DNA of 9,962 nt, taken from contig JAGUXD010000029.1 in assembly GCA_020062035.1 (NCBI GenBank), forward strand, positions 1-9,962, written 5' to 3'. Made by a program: the position numbers and the translations under genes. Shown one piece after another: positions 1-4,971 of this stretch. Each line of letters begins with the position of its first letter. The stretch's first letter is position 1. Source of the stretch: Candidatus Brocadiia bacterium. GTDB lineage: Bacteria > Planctomycetota > MHYJ01 > JACQXL01. Below the pieces are notes generated by a model, which was given only the letters and a program-made list of their open reading frames with translations, was not told where the DNA came from and made no database searches.

Positions 1-465
1 AACTGCCTTAAAAACGGTCTTATGAGAAAACTTATTAAGATTATATTTGCATAACTCATTTGCAAAAATGTTTAAGATAACCTCTACATCACAACGAGAA
101 TTAAGATGCCGAAAATCCTTTTTCTCTAAAACCTCTTTCAGTTCAAGGTAATTAGTAACATTGCCATTATGAGCCATTGCAATGCCTAAAGGGGTATTGA
201 TATAAAACGGCTGGGCGTCTTCTGTATCACCGGCGCCAATCGTCGGATAGCGGGTGTGTCCGATGCCGATATTACCAACGAGCCGTGCGATATTTTTAGG
301 GTTAAAAATATTCTGGACCAATCCGTTGCCTTTTTTAAGATGAAATGCCGTATCATAAGTAACGATACCGGCTGCGTCCTGACCACGATGTTGAAGGGCG
401 CCTAATCCGTTATACAGAGATGTAACTATATTACCAGAGCCGCAGATACCTAAAATTCCGCACAT
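1..465 (-). CDS. purF: Amidophosphoribosyltransferase, N-terminal part (cut by window edge)
   Basis: This is the first 155 codons of glutamine phosphoribosylpyrophosphate amidotransferase, a cytoplasmic enzyme that makes phosphoribosylamine from PRPP and glutamine in the first committed step of purine synthesis. The translation begins MCGILGICG, so after removal of Met1 the Cys2 becomes the N-terminal nucleophile of the class II (Ntn) glutaminase domain; this fixes the start at 465. Further glutaminase motifs are visible: LQHRGQDAAGI near residue 25, GHTRYPT near residue 75, and AHNGNVTNY near residue 105. The PRPP-binding domain lies outside the window. No propeptide precedes Cys2. The Shine-Dalgarno match is poor (only a weak AGAG-like stretch). 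It follows the Nramp-like gene on the same strand across a 74 bp repeat-filled gap. The RGQDAAGI and NGNVTNY pattern favours PurF over GlmS or AsnB. Confidence 0.93.
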   Translation of the reverse strand, partial: MCGILGICGSGNIVTSLYNGLGALQHRGQDAAGIVTYDTAFHLKKGNGLVQNIFNPKNIARLVGNIGIGHTRYPTIGAGDTEDAQPFYINTPLGIAMAHNGNVTNYLELKEVLEKKDFRHLNSRCDVEVILNIFANELCKYNLNKFSHKTVFKAV

Positions 466-481
466 ATTTATCTGTCTCTTT

Positions 482-539
482 GTCTGTCGGTCCGCCTGTC
501 TTCCGGTCGACCGACTGACCAGCAGACCGGCCGACGGAT
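482..539. repeat. GC-rich composite inverted repeat between Nramp-like gene and purF
   Basis: A GC-rich island in an otherwise AT-rich window fills the gap between the Nramp-like stop codon and purF. It contains a perfect 10 bp palindrome, CGGTCGACCG (504-513), a 6 bp inverted pair CCGGTC (503-508) with GACCGG (525-530), a 5 bp pair GTCGG (486-490) with CCGAC (531-535), and iterated TGTC/CTGT units at its purF-proximal end. Several mutually exclusive folds are possible. There is no T-tract, so it does not look like a standard intrinsic terminator. It resembles a dispersed intergenic repeat. Confidence 0.5.
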
Positions 540-1790
540 TTACCCTCCGCTTAGTCCTACTACTACCATAATTACCACAGAGATTGTGATAGCAATTGTT
601 GAAGCGATACCGATGGTATTCATTACTAAGCCGTTTTTATATTCGGCCATCAGTTTCTTCTTATTAATGAGTATCAGCATAATAATCAAAACAGGCGGCA
701 GTAACAATCCATTAAGCGTTTGCGAGATAATCATTATTTTTATAAGAGAAATACCTGGTATTAAGACAATAATAGTTCCAATAATAAGTTGCAAGGTAAA
801 AAGTCCATAAAAATGAGGTGCTTCTATAAACCGTTTATTTACACCGCTTTCCCATCCAAAAATCTCGCATACAGAAAAAGAGGTTGATAAAGGTAGAATT
901 ACAGAGGCGCCGGTAGAAGCCACCAGAAGACCGAGAGCAAAAAGTAATATGGTATATTTTCCACCCAGCGGCTCAAGCGCCAGGGCAACTTCCTGAGCCG
1001 TCTGCACAGATACTTTCTTATAAAGACAGGAGGAAGTAACTATAATAAAGAATATAACCAGCCCGACGCTGATACCCGCGAAAAGTGTTTCCCATCTGAA
1101 ATATTTATAAGTCGCAATATTTATCCCTTTTTCCACAACACTGGATTGATGGTAAAAAACCATCCACGGCGCTAATGTTGTTCCAATTAACGCTACAGCA
1201 AGCATTGTGAACTTGTGGTCAAACTGAAAAGATGGGGTAATAATTGCCTGTCCCACCAGTTTCCAATCTACCGGTGCTAAAAATCCCGCGATAATATAAC
1301 AGCCAAAAAATAATATCCCGACAAGAAAGATTTTCTCAAACCTGCGATAATTTGCCTTAATCGTGAGAAGCCACAAGGCGATGATAAGCAGAGGAACAGC
1401 AAAATATTTGCTGACGCCTAATAACATCATTGCAGCTGCGATACCACTTATATTTGATGCCGCATTTGCAATACCGGCAAGGAATTTGCCGGTCATTATA
1501 TAGACCGCATTTTTTACTCCAAAATTTTCTCTAATTAGGTCCGAAAGCCCCTTACCTGTTACCGCGCCTAGACGACCGCTCATCTCCTGATAAATCAATA
1601 AAATAAAAACAACCGGTGCAACCATCCAGAGCATCCCTAAACCGAAGTCAATCCCGGCAACCGAATAGGTTGTAATACCACCGGCATCATTACCAAAGTT
1701 ACCGGTTATAAGCCCCGGTCCCATCAGTGATAAAACAATTAGAATACTTGCCCAGATGCCCTTTCTGGAGTGATTCACCGTACTATTCAT
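540..1790 (-). CDS. Nramp-related divalent metal transporter, non-canonical metal site
   Basis: A polytopic inner-membrane protein of 416 residues with about 11 hydrophobic segments, matching the length and hydropathy of the Nramp (MntH/SLC11) family of proton-coupled divalent metal importers. Helix 1 carries GPGLITG (24-30) followed by N-D-A-G-G (34-38), which aligns with the DPGN metal-binding loop: Asp35 is kept, Pro is Ala36 and the Asn ligand is Gly38. Helix 6 carries GTTLAPWM (203-210), which aligns with canonical GATVMPHN, so the metal-selective Met is Ala207. These changes place it in a divergent Nramp-related branch rather than with standard MntH, and substrate identity (Mn, Mg or other) cannot be read from the sequence. 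The start at 1790 lies 7 bp after the fabG stop with only a weak Shine-Dalgarno match, so translation may be coupled to fabG. The protein ends LSGG. Confidence 0.82.
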   Translation of the reverse strand: MNSTVNHSRKGIWASILIVLSLMGPGLITGNFGNDAGGITTYSVAGIDFGLGMLWMVAPVVFILLIYQEMSGRLGAVTGKGLSDLIRENFGVKNAVYIMTGKFLAGIANAASNISGIAAAMMLLGVSKYFAVPLLIIALWLLTIKANYRRFEKIFLVGILFFGCYIIAGFLAPVDWKLVGQAIITPSFQFDHKFTMLAVALIGTTLAPWMVFYHQSSVVEKGINIATYKYFRWETLFAGISVGLVIFFIIVTSSCLYKKVSVQTAQEVALALEPLGGKYTILLFALGLLVASTGASVILPLSTSFSVCEIFGWESGVNKRFIEAPHFYGLFTLQLIIGTIIVLIPGISLIKIMIISQTLNGLLLPPVLIIMLILINKKKLMAEYKNGLVMNTIGIASTIAITISVVIMVVVGLSGG

Positions 1791-1797
1791 AATTAAA

Positions 1798-2544
1798 TTA
1801 CATTACCATTCCACCATCAATAACCAGAACCTGTCCGGTGATATAATTTGATTTATCAGAAGATAAAAAAAGCACTGCATCAGCAATATCCTCAACCGTA
1901 CCTAACCGTTGAAGCGGAATTCGTTCCTGCATTTTCTGTTTTATTTCATCGTTCAAGACCTCGGTCATAGCGGTCTGGATAAACCCCGGTGCAATCGCAT
2001 TTACATTAATATTGCGTGAGGCAAACTCTTTTGCCGCAGATTTAGTCAGGGCAATCACCCCGGCTTTGGACGCCGCGTAATTCGCCTGCCCGATATTTCC
2101 ACCGATGCCTATTACTGATGCGATATTTACAATCTTGCCTGACCGTTGCTTAAGCATATATCTGGAAACCGCTCTGGTAAAATTAAATGTGCCTTTAAGA
2201 TTGATACTCAAAACCTTGTCCCATTCCTCATTTTTCATCCGCATAATCAGATTATCACGGGTAATCCCGGCGTTATTTACAAGAATATCAAGGCGTCCGA
2301 AATTCTTGTGGACTTCATCTACAACTTTTTCTACTTCCGCAGAACTACTGACATCTGCTTTGAGAGAAAATGTTTTTACTCCTTTTGCATGGACTTCTGC
2401 ACCTGTTGCCTTAACCGTATTCTCATCAACATCAATCAGGGCAATATTGCAGCCCTCATCCGCAAGAGATAGGGCAATTTGTTTGCCTATTCCACGACCC
2501 GCACCGGTTATCAAAGCAACCTTGTCTTTTAATCCATAATCCAT
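1798..2544 (-). CDS. fabG: 3-oxoacyl-[acyl-carrier-protein] reductase (SDR family)
   Basis: A cytoplasmic NADPH-dependent short-chain dehydrogenase/reductase of 248 residues, the usual FabG length, which reduces 3-oxoacyl-ACP to 3-hydroxyacyl-ACP in each fatty-acid elongation cycle. The Rossmann cofactor motif TGAGRGIG is at 13-20 and NNAG at 90-93. The catalytic tetrad is Asn115 (in SINLKG), Ser143 (IAS), Tyr156 and Lys160 (YAASK). The C-terminal PGFIQTAMT and ITGQVLVIDGG stretches are typical of FabG. SDR enzymes are hard to assign by sequence alone, but the position directly after fabD, in the same order as in fab operons, supports the assignment. The start at 2544 is set by an AAGGA Shine-Dalgarno 9 nt upstream and by MDYGLKDKVALITG, where the first strand begins. 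No acpP follows; an Nramp-like gene does. Confidence 0.9.
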   Translation of the reverse strand: MDYGLKDKVALITGAGRGIGKQIALSLADEGCNIALIDVDENTVKATGAEVHAKGVKTFSLKADVSSSAEVEKVVDEVHKNFGRLDILVNNAGITRDNLIMRMKNEEWDKVLSINLKGTFNFTRAVSRYMLKQRSGKIVNIASVIGIGGNIGQANYAASKAGVIALTKSAAKEFASRNINVNAIAPGFIQTAMTEVLNDEIKQKMQERIPLQRLGTVEDIADAVLFLSSDKSNYITGQVLVIDGGMVM

Positions 2545-2553
2545 AGTTTATAT

Positions 2554-2558
2554 TCCTT
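2554..2558 (-). promoter_or_regulatory. Shine-Dalgarno site of fabG
   Basis: AAGGA on the minus strand, 9 nt before the fabG ATG. It supports the chosen start and shows that the organism does use Shine-Dalgarno initiation, in contrast to rmuC and valS. Confidence 0.6.
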
Positions 2559-2574
2559 ATATTTTCACACACCG

Positions 2575-2592
2575 CTCCAATGCCTATCGGAG
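2575..2592 (-). other. Small hairpin between fabD and fabG
   Basis: On the transcribed minus strand CTCCGA, loop TAGGCA, TTGGAG can form a 6 bp stem including one G-U pair, just after the fabD stop codon. No T-tract follows. It may be a minor processing or repeat-derived hairpin within the fabD-fabG transcript. The function is not known. Confidence 0.3.
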
Positions 2593-2597
2593 TCAAG

Positions 2598-3491
2598 TTA
2601 TACCTCGTAATTAACTGTCGTTATTTTATCGTTAATCCTTTTTATTAAGCCGGTCAGGACTTTACCCGGCCCGATTTCGCAAAAGGTAGTATATCCATCA
2701 TCAATAAGTTTCTGCATACTATTAGTCCAGAGAACAGGATTAGAAATCTGTCGGCTCAGATTAGTTTTTATCTGTTCGGCGGTTTTTGAATAATCGCCGC
2801 TAAAGTTGGCTATTACATCCTTAATCGGTGTTTTAATATCTACTTTCTGGAATTCTACAGTGAGTTTTTCTTCGGCTGATTTCATCAATGGCGAGTGAAA
2901 TGCGCCGGCAACTTTTAATGGAATAATCTTCCTTGTCCCAGCCTCTTTTAGTAATTCACACGCCTTCATTACCGCATCATACTCCCCAGAAATAGCAATC
3001 TGCTCAGGGCTATTAAGATTAGCAATGCCGACAATACCTTTTACAGAAGAACAAACTTCTTTAATCTTCTCTTTAGGGAGCCCAATAATAGAAGCCATTG
3101 CGCCTCTGGTTTTATCACAGTCCTCCTGCATAAAAGTGCCTCTTCGTTCTACCAGACGCACTGCGACCTCAAAGGATAATGCCTCAGCCGCAACTAATGC
3201 GCTATATTCACCTAAACTCAATCCTGCGGAACAAGACCAATCTGGTAATTCTCCTTTTTCTTTCATCAGAACGAATTTTACTAAAGTTGTAACCAGAATC
3301 GCGGGCTGACAGATATTGGTCTTGTTTAACTCTTCTTCTGGTCCTTCAAAGATGACTTTAGAGAGATTAAAGCCGAGAATATGATTAGCCCATTCATAAA
3401 GTTCTCTTGCCTTTGGCTCTTCGTTACAAAGTTTACTACCCATTCCGACAAATTGAGCACCCTGACCTGGGAACAATAATGCGGTTTTCAT
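2598..3491 (-). CDS. fabD: Malonyl-CoA:ACP transacylase
   Basis: A cytoplasmic acyltransferase of 297 residues that moves malonyl groups from CoA to acyl carrier protein, supplying the extender unit for type II fatty-acid synthesis. The oxyanion-loop motif GQGAQ is at 9-13. The nucleophile elbow reads GLSLGE (90-95) with Ser92; most bacterial FabD proteins have GHSLGE. The substrate-binding Arg117 lies in ERRG and the catalytic His199 in GAFHSPLM. The C-terminal EIGPGKVLTGLIKR segment is standard. The start at 3491 gives MKTALLFPGQGAQ with no extra N-terminal residues. The Shine-Dalgarno match is weak (GCGGA about 9 nt upstream), and the ATG overlaps the TGA of a short upstream frame as ATGA. 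It precedes fabG by 53 bp on the same strand, so the two are probably cotranscribed. Confidence 0.94.
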   Translation of the reverse strand: MKTALLFPGQGAQFVGMGSKLCNEEPKARELYEWANHILGFNLSKVIFEGPEEELNKTNICQPAILVTTLVKFVLMKEKGELPDWSCSAGLSLGEYSALVAAEALSFEVAVRLVERRGTFMQEDCDKTRGAMASIIGLPKEKIKEVCSSVKGIVGIANLNSPEQIAISGEYDAVMKACELLKEAGTRKIIPLKVAGAFHSPLMKSAEEKLTVEFQKVDIKTPIKDVIANFSGDYSKTAEQIKTNLSRQISNPVLWTNSMQKLIDDGYTTFCEIGPGKVLTGLIKRINDKITTVNYEV

Positions 3492-3520
3492 AATTTATTA
3501 TCCGCTATATCAAAGCCCGA

Positions 3521-3620
3521 AAGCATTTGGGATTGTTTATGCTTCTCCGAAGGAGTCCTTCGGACTGGAGTTAGATATCCCGCCCAGGCGGGACTTCTCT
3601 TTCTCCTGCCACGAAGTGGT
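3521..3620. repeat. Cluster of short palindromes between rmuC and fabD
   Basis: Most of the 165 bp rmuC-fabD gap is made of small palindromes: AAGCAT (3521-3526) with ATGCTT (3539-3544); TCCGAAGGA (3546-3554) facing TCCTTCGGA (3556-3564), each half also a mini-hairpin (CTCC-GAA-GGAG and GTCC-TTC-GGAC); TCCCGCC-CA-GGCGGGA (3578-3593); and CCAC-GAA-GTGG (3609-3619). The shared GAA/TTC tri-loops suggest a common repeat family. No T-tract follows in the transcribed direction, so it is more likely an array of dispersed palindromic elements than a terminator. The repeats leave a 62-codon frame open across the gap. Confidence 0.6.
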
Positions 3621-3656
3621 CGATTCCGATTTAATATGACGAATATAGGTTTATCA

Positions 3657-4787
3657 CTATCTATTATCAGAGGCAAATAGATTTACCTCTTCAGTTGTGC
3701 TTGGCAGTTCCTGGACATCTCTTAATTTACGCTCAATGGTTCGTGATTTTCTGGACGCATCTTCAATGGTCGTCGTTGCCTCTTCCAGTTTCCTGCGGGT
3801 CTTTTCAAGGATTTCACCAAATTTAGCGAATTCGGTCTTTATTGCTCCAAGCACTGTCCAGACCTCAGTTGAGCGTCTCCCAATGGCTATGGCTCTAAAA
3901 GCCATTTGCAAACTGCTTAAATATGCATAAAGAGTATTCGGACCGGTAATTATTACCTTATATTCCCTTTGCAATGATTCCCAGAGACCGGTCCGGCGGA
4001 GAACCTCTGCATATAGACCTTCCATTGGAAGGAATAAGATAGCAAATTCCGTAGTATTAGGAGGGTCAAGATATTTCTCTTTAATATTTTTCGCATCAGA
4101 CCTGATTCTATTTTCTAACGCTTTTACTGATTCTTCTATTAAAGTTTGGTTTGCTTGCTCTTGTGCGGATATAAGTTTCTGGTAATTTTCTAATGGAAAC
4201 TTTGCATCTATCGGTAACCAGATAAATTTGTCTTTTTCATCAGGACTTGGATATTTTATGGCAAACTCTACTCTTTCCTGAGCATCCTTTTTTGTCGCTA
4301 CATTCTTTGCATATTGTTCAGGCGTGAATATTTGTTCTAATAGATTTTCTAATTGAATCTCTCCCATGATACCTTTGGTTTTAACATTAGATAGAACCTT
4401 CTTGAGGTCGCCCACGCCTGATGCCAGAGTTTGCATCTCGCCTAAGCCCTTATGCACTAATTCTAATCGTTCAGTAACCAACCTGAAGGAGTCTCCCAAT
4501 CGTTTTTCTAAAGTAGAATGTAATTTTTCATCAACGATATTACGTATCTGGTCCAATTTCTCTTCATTGGTTTTAGAAAGAAGTGAAAGTTGCTGCAGGA
4601 ATGTATCAAGGAATGATTTTAATGAATTACTCAACTCTTCACGGTTTTTCGCAATCTCTTCTTTAATCACTCGTTCAGTTCTCTCAAGACCTTCTTTATA
4701 TGATAGATGTCGCGCCAGGATGATTATAGAGAGAACAATCCCGCCAAGATTAAGAATGATTAACAAAGATAGCAAAACCTCTGTCAT
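3657..4787 (-). CDS. rmuC: RmuC-family DNA recombination protein
   Basis: A 376-residue protein of the RmuC family, which limits recombination between short inverted repeats in E. coli and carries a nuclease-like fold; the biochemical activity remains poorly defined. One N-terminal membrane helix (about 4-26) is followed by a charged coiled coil (about 30-130) and then the RmuC core: KGIMGEIQLENLLE (138-151, where the usual Trp of the GxWGE-type motif is Met), LPIDAKFPLENY (191-202), FLPMEGLYAE (252-261) and ITGPNTLYAYLSSL (280-293). A second coiled coil occupies about 320-357. The start at 4787 is supported because the membrane helix begins immediately and the next Met is residue 118. There is no Shine-Dalgarno; a TTGACA/TATATT promoter ends 7 nt before the ATG. 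Inverted repeats flank the gene on both sides, which is striking given the known role of the family. Confidence 0.9.
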   Translation of the reverse strand: MTEVLLSLLIILNLGGIVLSIIILARHLSYKEGLERTERVIKEEIAKNREELSNSLKSFLDTFLQQLSLLSKTNEEKLDQIRNIVDEKLHSTLEKRLGDSFRLVTERLELVHKGLGEMQTLASGVGDLKKVLSNVKTKGIMGEIQLENLLEQIFTPEQYAKNVATKKDAQERVEFAIKYPSPDEKDKFIWLPIDAKFPLENYQKLISAQEQANQTLIEESVKALENRIRSDAKNIKEKYLDPPNTTEFAILFLPMEGLYAEVLRRTGLWESLQREYKVIITGPNTLYAYLSSLQMAFRAIAIGRRSTEVWTVLGAIKTEFAKFGEILEKTRRKLEEATTTIEDASRKSRTIERKLRDVQELPSTTEEVNLFASDNR

Positions 4788-4794
4788 AATAATA

Positions 4795-4824
4795 AATATA
4801 ACAAGTGTTCAGGTGTTGTGTCAA
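4795..4824 (-). promoter_or_regulatory. Sigma70-type promoter, probably leaderless, for rmuC
   Basis: On the minus strand there is a perfect TTGACA (4819-4824), an 18 bp spacer, and TATATT (4795-4800, 5/6 match to TATAAT). Only 7 nt separate the -10 box from the rmuC ATG, so transcription would start at the A of the start codon or 1 nt before it, giving a leaderless mRNA. This fits the lack of any Shine-Dalgarno. AT-richness makes a chance -10 possible; the exact -35 adds weight. Confidence 0.45.
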
Positions 4825-4846
4825 GTTTTAGTCAGCCCATCATTCT

Positions 4847-4940
4847 GCCCCGTTAGAACTGTCATCATTAGATGTCTTTCCTATGACATGGTTTATCCTT
4901 CCACGGGACCCCGTAGGGATAACAACAGTTCTAACGGTGC
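4847..4940. repeat. Structured inverted-repeat element between valS and rmuC
   Basis: A perfect 13 bp inverted pair, CCGTTAGAACTGT (4850-4862) and ACAGTTCTAACGG (4925-4937), extends to 16 bp with one mismatch (4847-4862 with 4925-4940). Inside are further stems: ATGTC (4872-4876) with GACAT (4885-4889), TTATCC (4893-4898) with GGATAA (4917-4922), and ACGGG (4903-4907) with CCCGT (4910-4914). The whole 94 bp could fold into a branched cruciform or RNA. It has no ORF and no clear target-site duplication. It lies downstream of the valS stop and just upstream of the rmuC promoter. It may be a MITE-like or REP-like element. Confidence 0.55.
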
Positions 4941-4971
4941 CCTTGTCTTGCTACTGCCTGTTGAAGCGGAA

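Noticed and set aside
2105..2539. Two plus-strand frames opposite fabG
   Set aside because: fabG has all SDR motifs on the other strand. These frames show only antisense composition and no family motif.
3488..3676. 62-codon frame as a real protein-coding gene
   Set aside because: It starts with TTG, is composed mostly of palindromic repeat DNA, is Arg/Pro-rich with no recognisable domain, and overlaps both neighbours. It is kept only as a speculative translational coupler, not as a CDS.
4847..4940. Intrinsic terminator for valS
   Set aside because: Strong stems are present, but no T-tract follows on the transcribed strand, and the multi-stem layout is unlike a simple terminator.
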